A stretch of DNA of 64,000 nt from contig JAPEUQ010000019.1 of assembly GCA_027946365.1 (NCBI GenBank), positions 372,001 through 436,000 on the forward strand, given 5' to 3'. Made by a program: the position numbers and the translations under genes. This stretch comes from Kalmusia sp. IMI 367209. Taxonomy: Eukaryota > Ascomycota > Dothideomycetes > Pleosporales > Didymosphaeriaceae. The notes under the pieces are model-generated. The model was not told the DNA's origin and did no database searches. It was given only the letters and a program-made list of their open reading frames with translations. Shown here piece by piece: positions 34,801 to 46,360 of the stretch. Position 1 is the first letter of the stretch. Every line of letters begins with the position of its first letter.

Positions 34801-35485
34801 GAATCCTGCACCAATACCACCACCACCTCCACCTTTATATGGCGTGCCCCAGGTATCTCGGCTTACAACACCAACGATCAGAACGAGCGACATACCCTCA
34901 AAACCCCCTCTATCAGATGATCCAGCCTCTCACGCTAATCAGGTACCCCCACGCCCAGCATACGAGTCAGGTTCGGACAGTGAACGGGCGGAAACCGCAT
35001 CGCCGAAAATACCTGACCCTGGTGAGCGGGAGTCATCACCTTTCTCTCGTTCTTTCATCATGCCTCCTCGACGGCCACCAGTTACTATACACGACGAGGC
35101 GCCGACTATGCTTGGTCATATCGGGGATAGCTACTTGGACGAAACATGGGTTCGCAGACGTCGCCCTCAATCGCCTCAGCCAACCCGAAGAGCTTCACAG
35201 CGTGATCCACGCATAATGCAAGATGGTGACGAATGGGCGAATCCGCGATACGGCCGTCACAGTGTTCATGTTGAGCTACCAAGGGATCGTAGAAACGCAA
35301 GACACGAGAGAAGTAACACATTTGGAGATTGGGAAACATTGGTTCCGAGACCATCTGGTCATTCAATGATGCCGATACCACCCGATCCAAGCATTATGAC
35401 TCCACAACAGAAGAAAGATACGATATCCTCGGTCCTTGCAGAGTTTGGGCCGCCGAAGCCAAAGGAAGCAGACGAGGACAAATAG
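31855..35485 (+). CDS. 1,168-residue protein: N-terminal Gly/Asn motif, helical region, proline-rich tail
   Basis: Three exons, 31855-31972, 32046-32469 and 32521-35485, joined by introns 31973-32045 (phase 1) and 32470-32520 (phase 2). Residues 1-40, all on exon 1, are Gly/Asn/Ala-rich and include DGNQTFHGSNKVDGAQAGHV. Residues about 50-180 form an amphipathic, coiled-coil-like helical region (KKIKLVTASIKNTSMIFNSI and on). A second helical block lies around residues 390-470 (DELCLEVIAQKQRGGNKVLQ to VSLQFEKERAGLIIWRKS). The remaining about 700 residues are disordered: Pro, Ser and Arg-rich with runs such as PPPPPV and IPPPPPPLYG, ending in FGPPKPKEADEDK. I recognise no enzymatic or STAND domain. 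The two splice junctions are supported by phase and by AG/GT signals. Another small intron inside exon 3 near 33,050 cannot be excluded. Confidence 0.7.
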
Positions 35486-35569
35486 TAGAAAAGTGAGGGT
35501 GTAAAGGAGATTATGACTTAACAACAATTTACCGTCATTGTTGCACCAACTGACTGTCTCTTTGCACCC

Positions 35570-37083
35570 TCATTGAACGCTACGATTACATTCCAGCTGC
35601 AAACCTAACAATCCGAATTCCTTAACAAGATCATCTAACAGGTCTGAAGCAGTTAATGGGCATGCCTCTACATGACGGAAAACATCGCTTGGCAAGTCGC
35701 TGGGTTTGATGACCACGAAGCGCAGAGCGCAACTATCGGCATGCGCAAGATTGGCGATACGGGACAGCCAGGTAGCATGCTGAGGTCCGAAATCACAGCA
35801 AGCCATATGAGGGTTTCCTTCCATATCGAATGAGGTGAGGTCCCAGACCAATCGCTCGAGTCGTGGCGCGGAGAGCACCTTCCGGTGGAACTCTCCTGGA
35901 TCACAGCGGATAGTCCACGTCCGGACGGTGAAGCAGATGTATTCGAGATTCAAGAAACCTGAGAAGTCCATTGGATGGTCTGGAACATAGAGGCCAATGG
36001 TCAAATATTTAGAGAATCTTGTTGTAACAGGAGAGCGGAGTGGAGGGTGCCAAAATCGATACTCCCACCCCCATTGCCAGTCTCAAACACTATAAACGTT
36101 TCGAGCTTAGCTGGCCATGCTAGTAAACTGATGAGGTTTTCATCAAGATATGGGTCGTCCAGGCAAATGTGAGTTACGGTTCCGGTGCGTTGGAGTTCCT
36201 ATAGAATACGTTAAAATCGAAAGAATCCTCAAAGGCAGAGGTACACGGCTCATGCCTTAGGACACTCTGATGTCCCCCGAAATTCTCTTATTGGTAAACT
36301 TCTAAAACGACGATTTGGCGTGAGTACCTCACAGAGAGATCTAACGCAAAATCGCTCTAGGTCTGTGCCGTAATCAAATTTAATATGCATGCTTTCGAGG
36401 TGATGCATGGTGGCGACGGCGCTTCTAATCACTGTCCACACGCAGGTCTTCTCGTGTCCATCTAGGCAACCGCATGATCTGTCCCGCTTTAAAATAGGTC
36501 TAATTCCTGGCAGAACCCGTTCGTTGAGTGTAGGGATAGGTCTTAATATTAAGTTGGAAATCTCTGCAATACTGTCCGAGAAATGGCTTGCGTTTAAGTG
36601 TCTGAGGTAAGTTCATGTTGCGTCCTTCCATGAGAGTAGGATCCTAGACAATGTGCATAGGCATACTGTTGAGTACAGCAAAGGAATCGTCAATCGATAA
36701 AAGGTCTTGCAAACAAGCGCCAAGTCCACAATAGATGTGCGTTTTCGACTCTCGTATGCCCAATTATAAAAGCGATCGTAAGCCAGAGTCAATATATCAT
36801 TAATAGTCTCCTCAGGCAGGTCCAGAATCCGGAACGGTGGATTTAAGAAGTCATAAAGCTCTTCATAGGACAGACTGGCGAAGGGCAACATTGCCAAAGA
36901 TTCGGGGTCCGCTTCATAATCGCGAGGCGGGCTTCGCGGCTTCAATCCGAGGAGAGTAAGCTCATGCCCAGGCAGTGTCCAGCCAAGGCGAAGTTGTTTC
37001 ACCCTTCTCCCTTTGGTTTGCGTGGCATCTTGATGAATGACCAAGGTTTGGGGTGGTTGCAAGCAGTCAGCGCTTCGCCTCAC
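35570..37083 (-). pseudogene. F-box protein pseudogene
   Basis: The 5' block (37083-36613) encodes an F-box-like segment: FRILDLPEETINDILTLAYD and LALVCKTFYRLTIPLLYST. It then meets a TGA, and the downstream sense TLKRKPFLGQYCRDFQLNI, typical of the region after these F-boxes, lies in another frame. A third block (about 36540-36250) gives CVWTVIRSAVATMHHLESMH. A fourth (about 36210-36015) gives THICLDDPYLDENLISLLAW and ends at a TGA after LLLQQDSLNI. One missing A in a short A run would rejoin it to the last block, which begins YLTIGLYVPDHPMDFSGFL and runs to 35570. No ATG opens the first block. Three or more frame breaks and no start indicate a decayed gene rather than missed introns. Confidence 0.68.
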
Positions 37084-37703
37084 AGTGCATTCATCCGCTT
37101 GTGTAACGGCGCTTAATTACTCATGATCATACCTCGATACAACATCCTGCAGATCGTAAGAATCCAGCTCCGGGTGGAAATAGAAAAAACGAATGAACCA
37201 CTAAGCGATGGAACATCCGAAATTTGCTATCACGCTGTAATTCAGGGTAAGAATAGTACTAGTAAATACCGAGAATGTCTGTGTTTTCAATTACTTCGCG
37301 CCACCTTCTACAAGACAACATTGGACTTCGTCAGAGGAATTTCAGCTCTGCTTCTAATTTTGACAGTGTATCCTTACCAATTCTGAAGGCCTGGAAAGAA
37401 AGCTACAAATTTCGGTTTCCTTCCGTTATAAGATGTCTCGAATAATGACAACATGGTATCTCAAAGCTTAATATCATCTTTTGCCTGGAACGGAAATGAT
37501 GCAAAGTCAGAGCGAAAGACCACGATCCCACGAGGAACACGACAACGGGGCAACAGTATTACATTTGGATTGTAGTTACAATATCTCCCTTTTAGGAATA
37601 TAGTCTATGAAGTACTATAGCAATCTGAAATAATTCATTCCATGAATAACCAAGATACTAGCCTGTGAACCCCAAAAATGTGCCGAGACTGGGCTGCCCA
37701 CAT
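37084..37703. other. Intergenic AT-rich stretch
   Basis: 620 bp with no recognised gene. The right part is the 3' region of the small secreted protein gene on the minus strand. Confidence 0.45.
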
Positions 37704-38225
37704 CTAGGGGATAGCCAGATCTGTGTCACAGAAAATCTGAGAGAAGCCAATATACTTTGTTAGAGCGGAATCAGTGCAATCGAAGCTATCTGATTTGTCC
37801 ACATGGCAATTGCCGACAACGTTGCCATCTACATCGACCAACGCACCATCGCGGTTGGCATACCAAGCTGTAAAATTGCGTCAGCCTAAAATTTACATCA
37901 CTTCATGCCATTTATGGACGAGAGGCTTACTGTAATGGCCAAAGTCTTCGTTGAACTCGAGTTCGGTGGGATCCGCAGAGTCTGGGTCGCTGGCACTGCA
38001 GCCTTCACAGCGCACGCCCTCTTTATCGCCGCTGACATCGTCGCTGGGGGTAAGGGGGACAGCTCCTGTGACGGCGTTGCAATCTGGTGGCCCGGTCCAG
38101 AAGTAGAAGTGTTCAAGGTAGGCGCTGTCTACGGAGCTTATTGTGAAGCCGTTGTAGACGTAGAAGTCGGCGAGGGCAGGGCTCAGAAGAGCAACAGAGG
38201 CTGCAAGAATCGAGAAGGCGCGCAT
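37704..38225 (-). CDS. Small secreted six-cysteine protein, 152 residues
   Basis: Two exons, 38225-37931 and 37867-37704 (intron 37930-37868, GTAAGC...TTACAG, phase 1), encode 152 residues. A textbook signal peptide (MRAFSILAASVALLSPALA) is followed by a mature chain of about 133 residues with six cysteines: PDCNA, VRCEGCS, GNCHV, FDCTD and IFCDT. Splicing extends the protein by four cysteine-poor beta-like segments (TWYANRDGALVDVDGNVVG) and adds three of the six cysteines, so it yields an even, disulfide-compatible count. No membrane segment or GPI signal is present, so secretion is expected. I do not recognise a family by name. Effector or antimicrobial function is possible from size and cysteine content but not shown. 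It sits between an F-box relic and a 2.3-kb gene-free stretch. Confidence 0.72.
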
Positions 38226-40499
38226 TGTGTTGATGATATTGGTGGTAGCAGGGTTTTGGCTTGTTGGTCTTGGCTGGGGCCAGATGAATAGCCTTCGGTG
38301 CTGTAGTGCTCTTTTTTCCAGAGCACGACGGGCCTTCTTATACTCGACGTCTCAGCTTCAGGATCCTTAAGCCCTTCCCTATTCAAAATAGGTTCCAGGT
38401 GTAAAGCAACCTGTATAAGGAAAACCGTGTAGTCGATCACCATGCTGCAGTGGCATTTCGACTCCATCGCTGCATTGTCACTAGCTAAGCCTCATACTTC
38501 ACCCAAGCCTTCCCGATCCCAAATGCTCTCTCGATCTACAAGGAACTACCCTGAGTACACTATTCGCCCAGAAGTCAGGACAAGGTTCCACAAGACAAAG
38601 CGTAAGGCGCACAAGCCTTCTGCTACACGTCGTGACGTATGTCCGTAGCTCCTTCCACCAGATAGAGTAAGGCACAGATCAACGGCATACGCATACAAGA
38701 ACTTGGGGGGCTCAAATAGGCCCAAAAGCTAAGGTCTTCGCTCGTTCGACTAGGTTTGTACTCATATGTATTGCTAATGTCCGAATGCGTAACTAGGCTT
38801 TGGCCCATACGAATGTCGTCATCGGCTACCGGCACCCGAACAACATCATTGGAAACAAACAGCCCCCGCGTATCTTTTAAGCTTAAAACTCTTTCTAGAT
38901 AGAGCTAATTGCACGTTGATCCTTGCACCTCACGATGGTCTAGTCTTGACGCCGGGGCGACACCGTCTGCTTTAGGTCGATTAACTCAAGGCATCACGAT
39001 GCGTACGCGTAATGAAGAAGTTGCACGTTCCACATAGGAAATTGAGCCCTTAGCAGCGCTTGAATTCTCGGTCCAGAACTTCCTTGAACAGAGATAAGGC
39101 CTTCAGTGCCAAGACCAAAACTGGTAATATTTGAACTGTTACGGCTAATTGTTCAATAATCGGACGATGACTGGATAGCTCGTAAGATTCCCTCTATATT
39201 ATACATATCATCTGATGCATGATTTAGGGCCATATGTTGAAGAGTGCCATATCACGATGTACTAGGAGTGAGTCATGCACTAGACATACGGGAGTCTTCA
39301 CAAGGTACGAGAAAATAGGAACGGTTCTGACTAAAGCTGCATCTACTAAATAAGATGATTCTGGCGGTATGGTAAACTGAAAGAGGTTAAATCGAGATTT
39401 GGACTCTAAGATAGGGCAATTGTCTGCGAAGATCTAGGACGAAAGCGACAGCTTTAGCTATTTTTGCTGATTAGTGAGTGGGTCTCGGATATGAGCAGAC
39501 AGGCGTGATGTCGCCGAGATACTCGATAATAAGCGGAGTCGGATCTAGATGCTATACGTCTTGACCCCCCCCCTAGACTCTAAAGCTAGCTAGTAGATTT
39601 TGGATGCTCCAATATTCAGTCGTACATCAGCACATATCTGCACAGCAAAAGCGTGCACGCAATTGCAAACTCACCATCGACATCCTTTTCCCCTGCGCTT
39701 CTAGAGCTAATCCACAACCCATCGTATTCAAAGTCAAATGCATGTCTTAGATGCCTTGAGAACTAGACTTTGAATTACTGACAAAATGCACTTGATATGC
39801 AAATCGGGCTCCATTTTGAGCAGTAAACAATAGCCACACATTTCAGTGAACGGTAGCTACCCCTTGAATGATTATTAACCCAGTCATATACTCAGCTTTA
39901 CCAAGCACCTACGCCTCAACACAGCCAGTGTCACACAATCAACACCAAGCAGCAACACCTCGGCAAATACTGCAGTCTCTCTCCTGCTCCTAGAAGGGCC
40001 TTACACCCTACACTACTACTTCCTTTATTGCCGCCAGTTCAGTCTCACACACGCAAAGAGCACATCACAAATTCACATCATCCAAAAGATCCTACTATCC
40101 TTTATGTGCAAGGCCAAACCAGAGGCCCGAATACATCCGAAGTTTTCTACCTAAACCAAGTACGTCGAGGGCCCGCTCATCAATACCAGAAAGAAAAGTT
40201 GAAATGTTAAACACCCCAGATGCAGATGCACATGCAAGGAGCCCATTTCCCCATTTGGAGTTCCCTAATCCGCAAGAAATGCTTACAACACCCCCAATGC
40301 AATGCCTATGCACAAAGAAAAAGAAAGCCATGACCTCATCTACTAAATTTGTTACATTAAAATATACACATGAGAGTCAAGAATCCCCTCCTATGCATCG
40401 TATTAAAATAATATTGTCTGTTTTTCGTTCGTATTTCGTTTTGCTCATAATCAATCCCGTGTATGTGCCCTCGGTAGCCTCTTTTTTTTAATCAATTCA
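38226..40499. other. Gene-free, AT-rich 2.3 kb
   Basis: No open frame with domain, signal peptide or splice support was found on either strand. A short C run occurs at about 39,566. The right end contains the CAF120 3' UTR and has a T run near 40,482. Confidence 0.5.
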
Positions 40500-43400
40500 T
40501 TACTGTCGACGATGCTGTCCCTGTTGATGCGCGAATCGCGCCGCTGCCTGTGCTTGATCAAAACTCGCGCCATACGGCTGCGTAGCGGGTTGCTGCTGCA
40601 CTGTTTGTTGGTATTGCTGAGGTTGCTGCATGAAATATTGCCCCGGCATAGATTGTGGGCTCGGAGTACCCCAGGCCCCCGGCATGGGAGGCATCATATT
40701 CTGCGGTGGAAAATAGCCTTGCTGTTGGTACATTTGTTGCATCTGTCCCGGAGTCGAGTACGCATAAGCCTGCGGATACCCTTGAGTCGGCGCCATCATG
40801 TTCGGGGTAACGTAACCGGATGGGGTCATGGGAATTGCCTGACCGATTTGGCCTTGCTGACCCATATGTTGCATTTCCATCATCTGACGCTGCTGCGCCG
40901 CCATCATCCGTCGATCAATTTCTGTCTGCATCGCAGCCGTACTCCGGTTGGCCTTCGCGGCTGCCTTCTCTTTTTCTCGGTAACCTATATAGGCGGTCAA
41001 ACCTGCGGAAGACGGTTTTTGCTCTTTCTTCTGCGTTTTACTCAAGTCGATAAGCGGTGTGTTGGTGATCCGAGCAACTTGTTCTTGTTCGCGAGCGCTG
41101 AGATTCGTGGAACGTTGATCGAGCAGCCTTTCGGCACCTCTCGACAAGGGGCGACTGAGCGGGCGACTTGGAGGACGTGCAGGAGCATTTTCTGGACCAA
41201 CGAAATGCGACCAATCTCCTGAATGCGCTCGGGTCAAAGGCGGAGTATGCGATTTTGTTCGAGCATGAGCGAATGTCGGAGGTGTCATAGTTTGACCGGC
41301 GGCGGCAGCAGCCCGCTGGTTTACCCACTCCGTAGGCTCTAACTTCTGGCTGTGCGACTGGGGTTGAGATGCCATGCCAGGCTGCCAAGCGATACTTCGG
41401 TTGTCGAAAAGCTGTGGCGATTCAGAAACGCTACGCATATGTGTAGCTGTGTTGGGCGTGGTTCTGCCAGAGTAAGACTGCCTGTTTTGTTCACTTGGAG
41501 ATGACGCAAGGTTCTCTCTTGACTGAGAGAAAGCGCTTTCTTGTAGGCCTTGAGTCATGGTACCGCTGGTACTGGGACGCTTGGCATTCGGATCTAAGAT
41601 GTATGTAGGACCAAAATCAATGGCGGGAATATCAGACGGCACCTCGATTGGCTTCGTAGGAGCTTTGTAGTGTGCATCGCCCACAACTACATCCGACTTA
41701 GGATTTAGATCTGGGTTGCCAACGAATTTGAGCATACCACTGCGCGGTCGATCTGGCATCCGTCTGCCTGGCTTCTGCGGCTGTTCGTCGCTTATCGTAC
41801 TGGCGTAATCGGGCGTAGTGGTAGACATAGCATCGTCACGACTATAGCGACTACTTGATAAGCTGGCCTGTCTCAATAATGCAGGGTCAGTGTATTCTAG
41901 GCTATCGAGAGCTTCGGGATCGATTATGTCGTTTCGAAAACTGCCTAGAGTTGAGCTTCTTGTCGAGTGAATTGAGCGGGTGTCATCCCCTCGTAGGGAC
42001 AATGATGACCGACCTGGAACTGGTTTGCGTTGAATGTGGGTGCCACCGCTACCAGGGCGCGATTGTTGAATAGGTTCACTTTCTGGGCTTTGCTGTGGCA
42101 GTTCGGCATGCTCGGGAACAGGAGGGCCAGAGGGCTGATACGCGACGGGTGAATCTACAAATTGCTCGTGTTCCACATATGGCGATGCAGGAATAGTGGG
42201 TAGACGATTACCAGAATGGCCGGAATGGCTGTTGTACGCACCTTGAGCGTAAAGATGGTTAGCACTGGGATGATTTTGATATGGGTCGGTCTCAAAATCT
42301 CCATGTCGCCTACCGTTCAAGCCGTCTTGACCTTTCCATGCGGCAGCAGCACCAGCTACAGCGATCCCAGGAGGCAGAGGTGTGTTGGTAGCGTCTGCTA
42401 GTTGATGTAGCGTCGCAGAGTCCATATGCGCATCGGGCTTGATACCTGGATGCTGTAGCTGTATAGGTGGCCTCTGCCCTGGTGCGTGAGCGAAGGTAGG
42501 CGGAGATGCTACAGGACCATGTGGTGGTACAGTGGGTGCAATCTGTACTTCCGGTAGGTTCTGAGGCTCTGATTGCGATCCAAGTGAATCCGGGCTTGGA
42601 GAGTCGTTGTCCGATATATCGAACTCGTCTGTCGGCTTGGATGCTCCATTGACCTGACCACGTGATGAGGTAGGGGCCAAAGCATTGTAGTCGTCAGCAC
42701 TTTCGAATTGTGCTAATCGGGAAGGCGTCTGTTTATATCCGCCAGTCTGTTCAGATACAGATCGTTGATGACGTGGGGACGCGAATGTAGTAGTCGGTGG
42801 CGCTGAATCAACCCTCAGGGGTGTCTGTGATTCGACACCTTCTGTCAAAGTTGGCGATGGTTGGCGGGTTGAAGGTTGCGATTGTGCGGAACCTGGCTCC
42901 TCAAACCTCAGCGTTCCACTACGAGAGGGAGGAACATTAGTGCGGCCCTGTAAGGTGTTCCTTCGTGTCCCTGCCCTGCTACGAGTACGCGGGGTTGTTG
43001 CCATGCGTTTGGAAGTCAAATCCTTTAATTGTTTTCGCCACTGCCGCTCTGACCAGCTATTGCTGCCCTCGGTGTGTATCAGAGTCACGACATCCCACAT
43101 TTCTAAATATCCGTAGCGTCTGTCAGGCGGCATGGCGAACATCAGGCCTCGTGTGTCCAGCACGTCCGCGACGAGTTTGTTTGGTCGTCCGTACAAAGCG
43201 AATGTGTCGAAGACCGGGAAGAGAAACTGAAGCATTATCTCAAACCCTGTAATGGCGGGGCGCGATTCAGGCATTATGAAGACAAATCCTTCGGTAGTCT
43301 GCTCGGGTTTGGAGTGAACTGTAATCTTCCCTTCTACTTTGACCAAGGTTGACTGATCAATAAGCTGTTTCGATTGCGGGTAGATGGAGTAGCATGAGTA

Positions 43401-44510
43401 GGCGTCCGTGACCGTCGCGATTGGACGCGTCTTTTTGTTGACCTTTCTGGAGTCGTAGAACTTGATGTCGCCCTTGAGTATTGTGGGGGTTCGATTGTAA
43501 ATGTCCTTCTTTTTTTCCGTTTTCTGCAGCTTTGCGTATTCCTTTTCGTCAGGAGGGCTTACAACACACCAGCATCGACGCCACGGCGTTCCTGCGCCAA
43601 ATCTTACGCGCACCCAATCTTCATATTTTGTGCGCTGCCTATCCAGAAGTGAGCGAATGTTGTTCAATTGCTTGCCCTTTCCGGCAATCAATGCGCCTGT
43701 GTAGGCCTCCTGGAGCGAAGCGTGCTCGTACATGGACAGTCGAATGCCGGCGGTCCATTGTGTGAGCGAATTGAACGAGTTGAAGTGGAAGAGGTATTTG
43801 TTACTCGCTGCCGTAGATACGCTTAGGATGTTGTCGAGCGTCTTGCCGTCCGAGAGCGTCATAGAAGGCATCTGCTGCGGTTAGCGGAACTGGGAACCAA
43901 CTTTGAGATTTCCATGCGTACCATGTGGATTGCGGCATCTGTGAGATTGATGAAAGTCGGCACGACTTCGGCTTCGCTGGCGGGCAATTCTGGATTGACA
44001 CTGTCTAATTCGCTGGCATCCCACAGAGATAGAATGGTCCCGGCCAGTTGGGCAAAGCACTCTTGCCAGATGCGGTCCTGGGCGGGGCGGCCACCTGCAG
44101 TTGTCAGTTCCACAAACGTAATAAACCGGGAAAACGGACGTACGAGCATCGGTGTCGTGAAACTTAAGGAAGTAGCCCTCCTGGTACAGCTTATTGGAGT
44201 GACTGTTCAGGAACATGAAGATACGTTGCAGCTCTGGGAGCGTGTCCTGGCCGACCTCCATGACGGGCGGCTGGTACGTCTGTATCATAGACATGGGCCG
44301 TGACGATATTCGCGAGTCGGGACGCGGCTGGACGGGCGGAGTCGTGGAGGAGTCTTGGTTGTCGTAGACAGTGGAAGTCACGGAGAAGGACGAGGCATTC
44401 GGCTGTCTTGCGGGCGCGGTCGTCGTGGGGGACGCAGGCGCTGGCGAGACAGAAGCGGAGGCTGTCGAGGTGTTGCGGCGGTGGAGTCTATTGCCTCCCC
44501 ACTCTGACAT
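40500..44510 (-). CDS. CAF120: Caf120/Skg3-like PH-domain protein of the CCR4-NOT complex
   Basis: Three exons, 44510-44144, 44094-43922 and 43874-40500 (introns 44143-44095 and 43921-43875), encoding about 1,304 residues. The start is set at MSEWGGNRLHRRN, and an in-frame ATG 15 codons upstream (44555) is an alternative. The N-terminal third has the family block LYQEGYFLKFHDTDARGRPA, WQECFAQLAGTILSLWD, a PH domain (FHFNSFNSLTQWTAGIRLSM; WRRCWCVVSPPDEKEY) and LYGRPNKLVADVLDTRGLMF. The rest is long, disordered, Ser/Pro-rich, and ends glutamine- and methionine-rich (MYQQQGYFPPQNMMPPMP). Yeast Caf120 associates with CCR4-NOT in mRNA turnover and also localises to bud sites. The second acceptor is a CAGCAG tandem, so the protein may start exon 3 with or without one glutamine. 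Confidence 0.85.
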
Positions 44511-46360
44511 AAAAGAGAGGACTGCAAACGAAGGCGCAAAGCGCAGCATCAGCACATGTTACAAGTCGGCGGTGAAGGCGCGAACGGAGGAAGGGGCAGC
44601 GGGGAGTGAGGGCAGGGCTGGCTGTTACCTCTTTTTGGGCGGGCCATGGTGGCTCAGAGCGATTGGTTACACGGGCAGCGCGCCGGTGAGTGGCCGTGGG
44701 TATGAGTGCGTGTGGATGGGCGCGTGGTGTTGATGGTGGTGGTGCTCTGGGGTCAGCCGCGACGCCACGGATACGGCGGGTGCACACAGAATCACAAGGA
44801 AAGCGCGGAGCAGCACAATACACAGCGGAAGTGAGCGACGAGCAGCGGCAATGAGCGCTGTAGAGGGGGACGGTGTGCGCTGGAGTTGGCGGGAAGCAGG
44901 TGTGAAGTTGCGCGCGATCCGGGCAGGGCGGGAAAGCTACCGATATTGACGGCGCAAGATGCAAGTGGATCTGGCGCCGAATTTCTGGGCAGCGCGGCAG
45001 CAAGCACCATCAGTGCCGTCCGAGCTCCGCAATGACGAAACAGGACCTATGGTACGTTTTTACATGAGCGGTGGAGAGAAAGTGTCTGCGCTACGACGCC
45101 CTCCTGGCCGTGGAGCCTCACACAGCAGCCCCGAGTCGCCGGCTTCACGGCAGACGTCCCAGGCGGGAGCGGATGGCACGGCATATGCTCCTCGCCGTCC
45201 CCTTTGCGCGCATTCAGGCACGGTTGGAGGTTCGCAAATATTGGAGCTAGCGACTTGGGGCAGTTGGCTGGCGCGGTGCCATACACAGTCGCCCATGGGC
45301 GCATGGTCAGCCGCTGCGGTCCGCCGCTTACGAAGAGGAAAGTGTGCTTGGCTGTCCGTATGGAGCCACGCGGAACACGCTCGCCCTGGCCGCCGTGGTG
45401 GTGTTGAGGCTGTGCGCTTGGCTGTTGGTCGCGTATACGTGGTATACGTGGATGAAAGAGGAAATTTGTACACAACAGGTGGCAGTGCGGCTCAGCCGTC
45501 AGCATGGTGCAGAGACAGGGGCTGTCGTGCTACTCCGCCTTCACTTATCTATGCAGGCTGGCTATGCGCTTTCCACCGTCGTATCTGGACATTTCCACGT
45601 GTGTCCCATCGCGCGCTGTCACGTTGGCAGCCAGCAAACATCAGAGCCATTTGACGCTCTGACGTATGCGCTGCGGGTGATGACAGCCACATTCTGGACA
45701 TCACTGGAATGACGCAGCAAACAGCAGAGGCATAGATGACGCGGCCATCTGGGTGCCGGGAGGTGACTAAACGTCACGTGACGCGGGGAAGTGCAGGCTT
45801 GGCCATGTCTGGCTTTGCCGCTTCTCCCGATTCGTGCCCGTAGATCCTCCGCACTCGCAAGCGTCTACGCCCGAACCCACGTGCTAAGCTATGCGGTCGT
45901 TAAATCGACTTCACTCACACCATTGCTGTGCTGGACACACCGTCACACAGGGGATCCTTTCGAAACATCCCCCCACCCCTCCTCACCATCCCGCCTCACT
46001 GTGATCACAACCTTGGGGCAAACCATCTTAATCAAACAGTCTCAACTTCATCTGTCCACGCGCTTGGCGCTACATGGAAGAAAAGGGTATATCCATAGTC
46101 AGTCAACCCAACCTTCCTTCAACGCCATCGCTTAATGCAATAAATCCCATAACCCATCCGTCCATACGTTCATCCTTACATACCAGATAACCGAATAAGA
46201 TGCCGTGGCCCGTGATAACTAATATAAACGCCTAAAATGTATGCTCTGCTTCTCTTCCACTCATAGAATCTCTTACACATCCGCCAGAATAACAAATATG
46301 GTAGAAGGCATTTCAAACATAGGTTTGAAAGACCCGAAGGTTCGGCCGTGAAGTGCACAC
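44511..46360. promoter_or_regulatory. CAF120 upstream region and TAF2 3' end
   Basis: 1.85 kb between tandem minus-strand genes. The part next to 44511 must contain the CAF120 promoter, and the part next to 46360 the TAF2 3' UTR. The middle is GC-rich and leaves long open frames on several strands, including 44488-45003 minus and 44959-45654 plus. These have unnatural compositions and no domains, so I do not call them. Confidence 0.45.

Noticed and set aside
44488..45654. Long open frames on both strands upstream of CAF120
   Set aside because: GC-rich sequence with few stops. The translations are Cys/Arg/His-heavy, lack domains and overlap each other on opposite strands.
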